DNA of 64,000 bases, taken from contig CAVQVR010000006.1 in NCBI GenBank assembly GCA_963717195.1, positions 1-64,000 of the forward strand. The letters are read 5' to 3'. Each line of letters opens with the position of its first letter. Position 1 is the stretch's first letter. This document shows, piece by piece, positions 52,912 to 61,680 of the stretch. The DNA is from JACDAE01 sp963717195 (GTDB taxonomy: Bacteria > Chloroflexota > Ktedonobacteria > Ktedonobacterales > Ktedonobacteraceae). Under the pieces are notes generated by a model. The model worked only from the letters and a program-made list of their open reading frames with translations, did not search any database and was not told where the DNA came from. Position numbers and translations under genes: made by a program.

Positions 52912-55005
52912 ATGACGACAGAGCGAATAGGACAGCGACTGGGCAATTATACCATTCTTCAGCTTCTGGGCCAGGGAGGTTTCGCCGAAGTTTATCTTGG
53001 CGAACATATCTACCTCAAGTCGCAGGCAGCCGTGAAAGTGCTACAGGCTCGCCTATCCGGTTCGGATGATACGGATAGCTTCTTAAAAGAGGCACAGACC
53101 ATTGCCCGTCTCTTCCATCCCCACATCATCCGCATCATGGACTTTGGTATTGAAGCCGAAACGCCATATCTGGTGATGGATTACGCACCTAAAGGCACAT
53201 TACGCCAGAAACATCCGCGCGGCACACCTGTCCCCTTACCAACTGTGATTCCATATGTAAAACAGGTTGCCGATGCTTTGCAATATGCTCATGACGAACT
53301 GCGCCTGATCCATCGCGATATTAAACCGGAAAATATGCTGATTGGTCGCCGCGATGAGGTTCTACTGAGCGATTTTGGTATTGCCCTCGTTGCTCAGAGT
53401 TCGCGCTATCAGGGAAAGCAGGATGTCATCGGCACCGTGGCATACATGGCTCCCGAACAGATTCAAGGCAAACCCCATGCCGCTAGCGATCAGTATTCGT
53501 TGGCCATCGTCGTCTACGAATGGCTGACTGGTGACCGGCCCTTCAACGGCTCCTTTACAGAGGTATGTACACAACATATATTCGCATCACCAACCTTGTT
53601 AAGTGCAAAAGCTCCTTCGCTTCCACCTGATATTGATCTCGTCGTGATGCAGGCTCTGGCGAAAGATCCTCACCAGCGCTTCGAGAGTATTCAGACTTTT
53701 GCCAATGCTCTTGAACAGGTTGGCCTGAACCGCCGGGGAGAACAGACCGAAGCGATGTCACCTACGTTTCATTCATTACTGACTGAGGCACAGACAAATA
53801 ATAATCCCGATACGTCACGCCCTCCCACCTGGACGCCTTCTTCACCAACGAATACGCCATCACTACCAATGCAAAGCGGAGCTCCTGGCCAGCAATTCGC
53901 CTCATCGGCTCAACCAGGAGGACAGTTCCTCTCGCCGTTAGCTTCTACAAACCTGAAAGATACTGCACAGGCGTCGGCTAATGACAATTCCGCACGCCCT
54001 TTCTCGCAACCAGCACCACCATCATGGTCACAGCAAGCGAATAGATCAACATCGCCTGCTCAGCCAGCACAACAACAGGTAATTCTTCCTTCGCCACCTG
54101 CATACACACCACAGTATCCTGCTGCAAACAACACGCAATTGTCGCCTCAGTCCTCACCATATAGACCAGGTGAGGCGCAACGTCCTCAACAAACACAGTT
54201 TCCACCACGCTCGGACAATTTTCAGCAGGCGAATCAGTTTTCGCCATCGCACACACCACAACCACCACAGCAACAAGCAATGGTTCCCCAACGCTACGCT
54301 CCAGAAAGATCCGCGGAACCTCGCTATGGTGCCAACTCGCATTTACCCACTACCGCTCCTGCTCAGCCAGGCTTCGAAGCCCAACGCACTCGCCCACAAG
54401 AGCATACAGATGAAAGCTCTGACGAGGGATTGGGTATCCTCGCGCCCCTGGTACGTCCGCTCATTGCTACAGCGATTGGCATTATCCTGTTCTGCGGTGC
54501 ATCCTATTTCCATCCCTCAGTACTTGGCCGCCCAATACTCCTTTCCCTGGCCGTTCCTCTCATCTTCGGCGCGGCCTTTGGTCCTATCGTCGGCATTCTG
54601 GTTGGTCTGGGTGGCGTTTTTTGTCTCAATCTGATCGGGCTCCCCCATATTTTCTCTTTAAACCCTGACTATGACTTTTTGCGCGACCATCTCATTTCGC
54701 TCCACATCGCACGTTACTGGTGGAACCCTCTTCTCGTCAATGGGCTGATCGGCTTCATGGCTGGCCTCTCCATGCTCAGAAAAAGGCGCTATCCGGGCAT
54801 TGGCTCGGCGACACGGGGCACCATCCTCGGCGCTCTTGCCCTGTTTGGCAGCATTAGCTTCATCTTTTATAGCCAGTTCGGCCTCTCCCTCCTGATCAAA
54901 TCTCTATTCAACATCGGCATTCTAGGAGCGGTGAACGTAGCCGTTGCCTTCGCCCTACTCGTTGTGTACAGCATTATGGGAAGGCTTCTAGATCCAGGAG
55001 CCTAA
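52912..55005 (+). CDS. Ser/Thr protein kinase fused to a multi-helix membrane domain
   Basis: A 697-residue protein. The kinase (about 12-270) has LGQGGFAEVYLG, catalytic Lys in AAVKVLQ, HRDIKPEN, LLSDFGIA, YMAPEQ and SDQYSLA, and is clearly related to the kinase at 18258. A Pro/Gln/Ser-rich linker (about 280-500) follows. The C-terminus (about 508-697) has about six hydrophobic helices with AVPLIFGAAFGPIVGILVGL and NPLLVNGLIGFMAGLS, resembling substrate-binding S components of ECF transporters. A kinase joined to such a domain could sense a small molecule or control uptake; this is inference. AAGGAG precedes the ATG. The stop codon abuts a tandem repeat. Confidence 0.88.
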   Translation: MTTERIGQRLGNYTILQLLGQGGFAEVYLGEHIYLKSQAAVKVLQARLSGSDDTDSFLKEAQTIARLFHPHIIRIMDFGIEAETPYLVMDYAPKGTLRQKHPRGTPVPLPTVIPYVKQVADALQYAHDELRLIHRDIKPENMLIGRRDEVLLSDFGIALVAQSSRYQGKQDVIGTVAYMAPEQIQGKPHAASDQYSLAIVVYEWLTGDRPFNGSFTEVCTQHIFASPTLLSAKAPSLPPDIDLVVMQALAKDPHQRFESIQTFANALEQVGLNRRGEQTEAMSPTFHSLLTEAQTNNNPDTSRPPTWTPSSPTNTPSLPMQSGAPGQQFASSAQPGGQFLSPLASTNLKDTAQASANDNSARPFSQPAPPSWSQQANRSTSPAQPAQQQVILPSPPAYTPQYPAANNTQLSPQSSPYRPGEAQRPQQTQFPPRSDNFQQANQFSPSHTPQPPQQQAMVPQRYAPERSAEPRYGANSHLPTTAPAQPGFEAQRTRPQEHTDESSDEGLGILAPLVRPLIATAIGIILFCGASYFHPSVLGRPILLSLAVPLIFGAAFGPIVGILVGLGGVFCLNLIGLPHIFSLNPDYDFLRDHLISLHIARYWWNPLLVNGLIGFMAGLSMLRKRRYPGIGSATRGTILGALALFGSISFIFYSQFGLSLLIKSLFNIGILGAVNVAVAFALLVVYSIMGRLLDPGA

Positions 55006-55207
55006 CGATATCAACGTAGAAACCATATTTATAGCGTCCACCGATTTATCGGCCTCTATCCTCTTCTACCCAACGATATCAACGTAGGGACCACATTTAT
55101 GGCGTCCACCGATTTATCGGCCTCTATCCTCTTCTACCCAACGATATCAACGTAGGGACCACATTTATGGCGTCCACCGATTTATCGGCCTCTATCCTCT
55201 TCTACCC
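55004..55207. repeat. Three 68-bp tandem repeats
   Basis: Units 55004-55071, 55072-55139 and 55140-55207. Units 2 and 3 are identical; unit 1 differs by four transitions. Each starts AACGATATCAACGTAG and contains the near-palindrome CCGATTTATCGG. The first two bases of unit 1 complete the TAA stop of the kinase gene. The core CGTAGGGACC plus GATTTATCGG links it to the dispersed repeat family. Confidence 0.9.
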
Positions 55208-55456
55208 AACAATCAGAGAATAATTCATTTCCTAAGCACTCATTGATACCCACTCAGGTGTCGAAGATAGAACTCGAATGCTTCCCGCCCACCATGCCCA
55301 AAAACAGCCCGTGCCAAAGCGGGAATAGCACTTTGTTATCATCAGTAGAAAGAGTATTTTCATACACCCTCCACCGGAAACGGGCATAAAAACATGCTCA
55401 GGCGTGTTACAATAAGTAGAATATATAAGGTCAGCACAAAGCGAGGAAGCATTACA
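55208..55456. other. Intergenic region before trxB
   Basis: No gene. A TGTTACAAT (extended -10 type, about 55406-55414) lies about 45 bp before the trxB start and may be its promoter. Confidence 0.4.
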
Positions 55457-56410
55457 ATGTCAAAAATCTATGGTGTTATTATTATTGGCTCCGGGCCAGC
55501 AGGCTATACCGCAGCCATCTATGCGGCACGCTCTAATCTATCGGTTCTGATGTTTCAGGGATACCAGGTAGGCGGCCAGTTGATGCAAACAAGCGAAGTG
55601 GAGAATTACCCCGGCTTTGAAGCAGGCATCCTGGGACCAGAGATGATGGACAAATTTGAGCAACAGGCACGCCGCTTTGGCACTGAGATGCTTCCTGAAG
55701 ATGTGACCGCCATTGATTTCAGCAAACGTCCATTTACAGTCCAGACCGATTCTGGCACCTATCAGTCCGAGACGATCATTATCTCGACCGGTGCCAGTGC
55801 AAAATGGCTGGGTCTACCCAATGAGCAACGCCTGCAAGGACAGGGCGTGACCGCCTGCGCAACCTGTGACGGCTTCTTCTTTAAAAAGAAAGATGTTGTA
55901 GTCATCGGCGGCGGCGATACCGCGATGGAAGAGGCAACATTCCTGACCCGCTATGTGAACTCGGTCACCATCATCCATCGTCGCGAAACGTTCCGTGCCA
56001 GCAAGATTATGCAGGATCGTGCTCAGAAAAATCCGAAGATCCGCTTCCTGATGGAGAGCGAGGTCATCGATGTACTGGGAGACAACGCCGTAACTGGCGT
56101 ACATGTGCGCAATACACGCACAGGCGAAGTGACATTGTTGGAGACACAAGGTCTCTTCCTGGCCATCGGTCACCAACCCAACACTGCTTTGTTTAAGGGT
56201 GTCATCGATATGGATGAGGTTGGATATATCGTGCCAGTTGAGAATACTATGACGAATATCCCTGGTGTCTTTGCCGCTGGCGATGTCGCCGACCACCGCT
56301 ATCGCCAGGCTGTTACCGCCGCTGGTGATGGCTGTCGCGCCGCAATCGATCTGGAACGCTGGCTGGAAGAAAACCAACATGAAGATGTCGGCATCGAAAA
56401 CTGGAATTGA
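55457..56410 (+). CDS. trxB: Thioredoxin reductase (NADPH)
   Basis: A 317-residue flavoprotein of the low-molecular-weight thioredoxin reductase family. Visible are the FAD-binding GSGPAGYTAAIYAARS, the redox-active C-x-x-C in ACATCDGFFF, the NADPH-binding GGGDTAMEEA with HRRETFRAS, and the second FAD motif VFAAGDVADHRYRQAVTAAG. It passes electrons from NADPH to thioredoxin in the cytoplasm. The frame is open to 55394, but ATG 55457 follows GAGGAAG and matches the family start. No thioredoxin gene is adjacent. Confidence 0.95.
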   Translation: MSKIYGVIIIGSGPAGYTAAIYAARSNLSVLMFQGYQVGGQLMQTSEVENYPGFEAGILGPEMMDKFEQQARRFGTEMLPEDVTAIDFSKRPFTVQTDSGTYQSETIIISTGASAKWLGLPNEQRLQGQGVTACATCDGFFFKKKDVVVIGGGDTAMEEATFLTRYVNSVTIIHRRETFRASKIMQDRAQKNPKIRFLMESEVIDVLGDNAVTGVHVRNTRTGEVTLLETQGLFLAIGHQPNTALFKGVIDMDEVGYIVPVENTMTNIPGVFAAGDVADHRYRQAVTAAGDGCRAAIDLERWLEENQHEDVGIENWN

Positions 56411-56415
56411 TTTGT

Positions 56416-56512
56416 AGGGGCCAGCGTTTACGACGCCCAGCGTAGGGGCCCGATAAATCGCGCCCAGGTGGGATGTAAATGTGCCCTAACCGGCGTCGTA
56501 AACGTGGCCCCA
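56416..56512. repeat. Cluster of GTAGGGGCC / GATAAATCG repeats
   Basis: Starts five bases after the trxB stop. It contains GTAGGGGCCAGCGTTTACGA, then GTAGGGGCCCGATAAATCGC and a reversed part (GGCGTCGTAAACGTGGCCCC) that can pair with the first segment. It is a compound member of the dispersed family, probably folding in RNA. Confidence 0.65.
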
Positions 56513-56653
56513 TACCTCTGTTAATTTCTTGTGAAACACTCCAACTTCCCCTTATTTTACTTGCAATAGCGACCACTCGTCATTATAATTAGCTCAAGCA
56601 ATTCTCATGGAAAAAGTGCTCTAACGTCTCAACGCCGGGCAGAGGTGCAATCA

Positions 56654-58024
56654 ATGGAGATTACCGACAAACAAAAGGATTTCAACGACGATACTGGCAA
56701 TGTCTCACGGCTACGGCCACTTTCCTTGCTAGATCAGGTCAACCTGAACGCGTTCTGGTTCGCCAATCAGTTTCATTGGCAATCATTACTTGCCATCGTT
56801 ATCCCCAGCATGGTGGCGAAATTTTTAGATCCAGCCAACAAGAGTATTAACCTGGCCCTGGTCGTGATCTGGGGAACATTGGTTGCCGTTATCGTTAATC
56901 CACTTGTGGGAGCCATCTCCGACTATGCCACATTCCGCATGGGACGCCGTCGCCCGTTTATGATCATCGGCACCACGCTCAATATCATCGTACTTGTTCT
57001 ATTTGCCTTTTCCCCTTCATGGTTTCCAAATAGCATGCTTCTGCTCGTCTTTGCTGTGCTTTTCCTCTTGCTTCAATTTAGCAACAACCTGGCAAACTCC
57101 CCATGGAGTGCCATTATCGCGGATAATGTTCCCCAGAACCAGCGCGGACTCTCCTCTGGCTTCAACGGACTCTTCAATCTGCTTGGTACCGCAACTGGCT
57201 CAATTGTCGCTGGTCTTATCGTGAACAAGAACGATTCTTTACCTCTGTACCGCCATGAGATCGTACAGATCTTTTTACTCATCGCACTCGTACAAACAAT
57301 TTTTGTGATTTATACGGTCCTGACCGTCAAGGAAACCCCTCTGCCTGCCGAAAAACATGTTTCATTTCAACCTGGCCCTTTTCTCAAAAAATTCTTTTTC
57401 AAACCATCTACTTATCCCAATCTTTCCTGGGTCTTACTTGCACGCTTTCTCATTATGATGGGCATATGGAGCGTCTATTACTTTCTGCAATACTATTTCG
57501 ATGATGTCCTGGGTGGTCCAGGCATCAAAGTCATTTTCTTCCATTCGCCCTTCTCTGGCGAATTCTTTAATGGCGCACTCTTTCAACCTGCCCTACTGCT
57601 GATCGCTCTCCCCACCTCCATTCTTGCCGGGTGGGCCTCCGATCACTGGGGGCGCAAGGGCCTGGTCTACCTCTCCGGCATCATGATGACGCTGGTCTGT
57701 TGCATTTTTATCTTTTTTCAGAATCAGTACGCAGCACTTATCGCAGGTGCCCTCTTTGGCATTGGCTACGGTGCCTACACCAGCGTCGACTGGGCACTAA
57801 CCACCGATGCCCTGCCACCAACGGATGAAGCGGGAAAGTTTATGGGGATCTGGTCCGCCATGGGCATCCTACCTCAGGTGATAGGCATTACCATCGGGGG
57901 AATAATTCTGCAACTCTTACGCAGTCTCCCCAACCATGTTGGCTATACGTCATTATTTATGCTCACCATCGTCTATTTAGTACTAGGTACCCTCGTAATC
58001 AGACAGGTGAAAGGTGTAAAATAA
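56654..58024 (+). CDS. Major facilitator superfamily transporter
   Basis: A 456-residue protein with about 12 membrane helices. The loop between helices 2 and 3 shows the MFS pattern GAISDYATFRMGRRRPFMI, repeated in the second half as GWASDHWGRKGLVYL. The sequence around NVPQNQRGLSSGFNGLFNLL and VDWALTTDALPP resembles sugar/cation and sucrose-type symporters. A sugar is therefore a reasonable guess at the substrate, and the neighbouring trehalose synthase-like gene fits, but neither proves it. The frame begins at GTG 56645, which is itself part of the AGAGGTG ribosome site, so ATG 56654 is preferred. Confidence 0.88.
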   Translation: MEITDKQKDFNDDTGNVSRLRPLSLLDQVNLNAFWFANQFHWQSLLAIVIPSMVAKFLDPANKSINLALVVIWGTLVAVIVNPLVGAISDYATFRMGRRRPFMIIGTTLNIIVLVLFAFSPSWFPNSMLLLVFAVLFLLLQFSNNLANSPWSAIIADNVPQNQRGLSSGFNGLFNLLGTATGSIVAGLIVNKNDSLPLYRHEIVQIFLLIALVQTIFVIYTVLTVKETPLPAEKHVSFQPGPFLKKFFFKPSTYPNLSWVLLARFLIMMGIWSVYYFLQYYFDDVLGGPGIKVIFFHSPFSGEFFNGALFQPALLLIALPTSILAGWASDHWGRKGLVYLSGIMMTLVCCIFIFFQNQYAALIAGALFGIGYGAYTSVDWALTTDALPPTDEAGKFMGIWSAMGILPQVIGITIGGIILQLLRSLPNHVGYTSLFMLTIVYLVLGTLVIRQVKGVK

Positions 58025-58251
58025 CATCCACTCTAGAGAAAGGAGGTCTCAAGAGGAGTTAGAACACTATTAATGGCTATACGTAACTATAGATATAGCC
58101 AGATTCCAATGCGTTCTATATAATGACTTTATTGCGAGGTCGCAATATCAGGGGTGAAAGCATGTGACGCTTGAGCTCCAAAAGATTTTACTATTGTTTT
58201 ACTTACACATTTCATTTCTGATCGCTGTCGATCAGAGCAGGAGTTGACTCA

Positions 58252-60333
58252 ATGAATGATACGAAGCGGGATACAGCCCACACTCGCCATCAGAAAACCA
58301 AATCGCATGGAGCAGCCAGTTCAAAGGTGGCGATGCTATCCAGGTTTCTTCGTAGTTTCCCTTCACTTACACTCGCTGGATTAGGCGCTTTGCGGCAAAC
58401 GCTTCTCTTTTCAACGTTTGTTCTACCTAAGCCCACCACAACTACTGATTCAGCCAATGAAGCAACCGCTCGACCTGTTGACAATACATCAGTGGAAACA
58501 AACGAGCAAGCTTCACAAACGGAAGCCAATCCTATGTCTGCACCTGTTATACCTTCTGCTACCTATCTCAGCATCCACGAGGAGAGGGAGACACTCCAGA
58601 TCGCCGAGTTGATTGAAGAGGATACGACCGTCCATACCCAGGCCATACTTAAACAAGACGCGGAAACAGAACTTCAAGGCTGGCTGCATAGCTCTGCTCA
58701 TCTACGCCATCTGAAATTTATTGCCGCCTCTCTCCGTGCTGAAGATGCGCTCAAAGATGCTGCTTCTCGGCTCTGGTTGCAGGAAGATATTGTTCCCTAT
58801 GTCATAGGCAAACACAATGCCGATTATCGACCCGATCCTGAAGAAATGGCTCGTATAGTCGCCTCCAATTTTAATAAGGACAATATCGTCTATACAAAAC
58901 TCAGCGGTACAAATGAAGTCGAGGTCGCGGAACTTGTCACACGCGAAGACTACGAACAGGTAGCCGTTCCTGAAGATGTTGCCCTACTCACGCGCCTAGC
59001 TCGTGATTTTGAGGGCAAGCGTATGGTATTCATCAATGCAACCCCCCAGGGCGGTGGCGTTGCCTTGATGCGTCACGCTCTCATTCGCCTTCTGCGCCTG
59101 TACAATGTCGACGTGCACTGGCATGTGCTCTATCCCAAAAAAGAGGTGTTCGACATCACTAAAGCCAAATTTCATAATGTGCTACAGGCCGTTGCACCCC
59201 CTGACATAGAGTTAAATGCAAGCGATGAGGCACTTTATGACGCCTGGATTGCGGAAAATGCGCTTGCCTTCACCGATGTGTTCAAACAAGCCGATGTAAT
59301 CATTATCGATGACCCACAACCCTCAGGTTTGATTCCGCACATTCGACAGATCAACTCTGCTGCTAAAATTCTCTATCGCTCGCATATTCAAATCGTGGCC
59401 GAGCTTGCCAATCAGGAAGGTACACCACAACGCACAACCTGGAGCTTTATCTGGGATAAAGCTAAAGATGCCGATTGCTTCATCAGCCATCCGATGGAGA
59501 TGTTTATTCCCGATGACGTACCTGCTGATAAAATCTTCTATATGCCTGCAACCACTGATCCTCTCGATGGCTTGAATAAACCTCTCACAGAGGAGCAGAT
59601 GGACTACTACCTGCAATTATTCAATACGATGCTCATCAATGTACAGCAGGATCCATTGGACGAGACACGACCCTATATTATTCAGATCGCTCGCTTCGAT
59701 CCTTCCAAGGGCATTCCTGATTTGCTGGACTCGTACAGAAAACTACGCATCATCCGCGAACAGCATAATGAGGTTATTCCACAGCTCGTCATCACCGGCA
59801 ATGGTTCTATCGATGACCCTGATGGCGTTCCCATCTATAACCAGGTGATGTCTATACTGCATTCGCCAGACTATGTCGCCTTCATCGATGACGTAAAGGT
59901 GCTACGACTCCCTCATATCGATCAGCTCCTGAACACGTTGTTGAGAAGGAGTGCCATCGTCCTGCAGCTCTCGACAAAAGAAGGCTTTGAGGTTAAGGTT
60001 ACAGAAGCTTTGATGAAAGGCAAACCTGTGGTCGCTTATAGGACCGGTGGCATCCCTCTCCAGATTGAGGACACCGTCAATGGCTACCTGGTTGATGTCG
60101 GTCATACAAGCCGCGTCGCGGAACACCTTCACCATCTGCTGCACGACTCAGAGCACTACCAGCGTATGTGCCAGGCCGCGCTAGAACTGGCAGGCAAGGA
60201 CTATCTTACCATTCCCAATGCCATCTGCTGGCTATACATGTCCATGAAGCTTCTCAATGAGGAGGAGATTGAAGGCAACTATCAGTGGGTGAAAGCACTG
60301 GCACAGCAATACGGTCAATCTCAAGAGGCGTAA
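58252..60333 (+). CDS. TreT-like trehalose synthase/phosphorylase family GT4 glycosyltransferase
   Basis: A 693-residue protein. Residues 1-200 are an extension with one moderately hydrophobic stretch (about 33-55) and a polar region. The GT4 catalytic part follows: FINATPQGGGVALMRHALIR, VHWHVLYPKKEVF, DVIIIDDPQPSGLIP, YRSHIQIVAEL, QIARFDPSKGIPDLL and the donor-site LSTKEGFEVKVTEALMKGKP, then VAYRTGGIP. The GGG(V/M)A...L and DPQP motifs fit TreT and trehalose phosphorylase enzymes, which make trehalose from a sugar nucleotide or glucose phosphate and glucose. The exact donor cannot be read. AGGAG precedes the start. Confidence 0.85.
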   Translation: MNDTKRDTAHTRHQKTKSHGAASSKVAMLSRFLRSFPSLTLAGLGALRQTLLFSTFVLPKPTTTTDSANEATARPVDNTSVETNEQASQTEANPMSAPVIPSATYLSIHEERETLQIAELIEEDTTVHTQAILKQDAETELQGWLHSSAHLRHLKFIAASLRAEDALKDAASRLWLQEDIVPYVIGKHNADYRPDPEEMARIVASNFNKDNIVYTKLSGTNEVEVAELVTREDYEQVAVPEDVALLTRLARDFEGKRMVFINATPQGGGVALMRHALIRLLRLYNVDVHWHVLYPKKEVFDITKAKFHNVLQAVAPPDIELNASDEALYDAWIAENALAFTDVFKQADVIIIDDPQPSGLIPHIRQINSAAKILYRSHIQIVAELANQEGTPQRTTWSFIWDKAKDADCFISHPMEMFIPDDVPADKIFYMPATTDPLDGLNKPLTEEQMDYYLQLFNTMLINVQQDPLDETRPYIIQIARFDPSKGIPDLLDSYRKLRIIREQHNEVIPQLVITGNGSIDDPDGVPIYNQVMSILHSPDYVAFIDDVKVLRLPHIDQLLNTLLRRSAIVLQLSTKEGFEVKVTEALMKGKPVVAYRTGGIPLQIEDTVNGYLVDVGHTSRVAEHLHHLLHDSEHYQRMCQAALELAGKDYLTIPNAICWLYMSMKLLNEEEIEGNYQWVKALAQQYGQSQEA

Positions 60334-60342
60334 AACTCGCAT

Positions 60343-60380
60343 GTTTTGTGGGTAAAACATCCACGTTTTATCCACAAAAC
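60343..60380. terminator. 16-bp inverted repeat after the TreT-like gene
   Basis: Arms 60343-60358 and 60365-60380 pair at 16 positions with one G-U, loop 6 nt. It lies 10 bp after the stop and is the likely transcript end, although the T tract is weak. The right arm contains TTATCCACA, identical to a DnaA box; the left arm has a one-mismatch version in the opposite direction. Confidence 0.55.
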
Positions 60381-60431
60381 GTACGCTCTTCCTTAAATGG
60401 TATTCCCTACCGGTTTCGTAAAACGTACCGA

Positions 60432-60821
60432 CTAGTGATCCTCAACGGCAATGGTAACCGCTGTACCATAACACAGCACCTCAGATACACCCTGGGTAAT
60501 CTCCGTTGCATCGTAGCGCACACCGATGATAGCATTGGCTCCCATCTGCTGGGCGTGCTGAATCATCAATTCGTAGGCATCATTACGTGCCTGCTCACAC
60601 AGTTCCGTATAGATTGAGATATTGCCACCAAAGATCTGTTGAAAACCAGCTCCGATATTGCCCACGATACTGCGGGAACGCACGATGATGCCACGCACCA
60701 ATCCAAAGTTCTTGACAATGCGATACCCGTTAATGTCAAATCCGGTAGTAACAAAATTGTGAATGTTTGGCCCCTGTGGTCCGGGTCCCTGTGGTCCTGG
60801 CCCCTGTGGATTCTGGTACAT
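60432..60821 (-). CDS. YbjQ/UPF0145 family protein
   Basis: A 129-residue protein. After a Gly/Pro/Gln-rich N-terminus (MYQNPQGPGPQGPGPQGP) comes the YbjQ-type heavy-metal-binding-like domain: YRIVKNFGLVRGIIVRS, then YTELCEQARNDAYELMIQHA, QQMGANAIIGVRYDATEI. This domain forms pentameric rings in solved structures, but its function is unclear. The frame is open to 60908, but GGAGG lies just before ATG 60821. It is convergent with the TreT-like gene. Confidence 0.88.
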   Translation of the reverse strand: MYQNPQGPGPQGPGPQGPNIHNFVTTGFDINGYRIVKNFGLVRGIIVRSRSIVGNIGAGFQQIFGGNISIYTELCEQARNDAYELMIQHAQQMGANAIIGVRYDATEITQGVSEVLCYGTAVTIAVEDH

Positions 60822-61060
60822 GTTCAACCTCCAATAATTGAAAATAACGTTATGAGTGGATATCCATGGGAATAGACGCGAAGAGTTGCGATGAAGACTG
60901 AAAAGCATCGCACAATAGACCTTCTATCCGCACAAATTGTACCATTATCCTTCTCTATTGGACAGCCCATCCAGGCACCTTTCCACTTCCATTCCACATC
61001 ATACTATGATAGAATTGGCAATGAGTCTATTTCTATCTTTGCATCCAACAACCTTTTCAT

Positions 61061-61660
61061 GTGAACACTATGCGCAGAAAAATGCTCGAAGCGCTCGAAC
61101 CGGCGCTTGTTATTAACGCTTATGCCCAGGGCATCTTTCCTATGGCAGACGAGCAGGGCCGTATCCGCTGGTATGCTCCTGACCCACGCGCCATTCTAGA
61201 GCATTCCAATCTCCACGTCTCGCATTCGCTGCGTGCAACAATCCGTAAAGGGATCTACGAAATACGTATGGACACAGCCTTTGAAGAGGTGATGCAGCAT
61301 TGTGCCAACCGTACAGAAACATGGATCAACGAGGAATTTATTAAAACCTATACCTATCTGCATCTGGCAGGCGTCACTCATAGTATTGAGGCATGGAAAG
61401 ATGGTCATCTGCTGGGTGGGCTCTATGGGGTTGCGCTTGGTGCTGCATTTATGGGTGAGAGTATGTTCTCATACGCCACCGACGCTTCAAAAGTCTGCCT
61501 GGTCGCACTGGTTGAGCATTTGAAGACGCGTGGCTATATTCTGCACGATACGCAATTTACTACCCCTCACCTGGAGACGTTGGGCGTTACGGAAATTCCA
61601 CGCGGGATATATGAAAAGCGCTTAAAAGAAGCATTGCGTCGCCGCTGCACATGGGAATAG
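61061..61660 (+). CDS. aat: Leucyl/phenylalanyl-tRNA--protein transferase
   Basis: A 199-residue Aat enzyme. Diagnostic are AYAQGIFPMADEQGRIRWYA, PDPRAILE, the THSIEAWKDGHLLGGLYGVA core, AAFMGESMFS and HDTQFTTPHLETLGVTEIPR. It adds Leu or Phe from tRNA to proteins with N-terminal Lys/Arg, marking them for ClpS/ClpAP-type degradation. No ribosome site is evident; GTG 61061, ATG 61070 and ATG 61082 are all possible starts. No clp gene is nearby. Confidence 0.92.
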   Translation: MNTMRRKMLEALEPALVINAYAQGIFPMADEQGRIRWYAPDPRAILEHSNLHVSHSLRATIRKGIYEIRMDTAFEEVMQHCANRTETWINEEFIKTYTYLHLAGVTHSIEAWKDGHLLGGLYGVALGAAFMGESMFSYATDASKVCLVALVEHLKTRGYILHDTQFTTPHLETLGVTEIPRGIYEKRLKEALRRRCTWE

Positions 61661-61680
61661 TTTTTCACAAAGAGAGCAGC

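Noticed and set aside
55004..55207. Possible CRISPR array
   Set aside because: The repeats follow each other directly with no unique spacers, and no cas genes are present.
58040..58121. Strong AGAAAGGAGG sequence followed by a 16-codon ORF starting at 58073
   Set aside because: The spacing from the ribosome-like site to the ATG is too long and the peptide has no recognisable feature; the purine-rich stretch may be chance.
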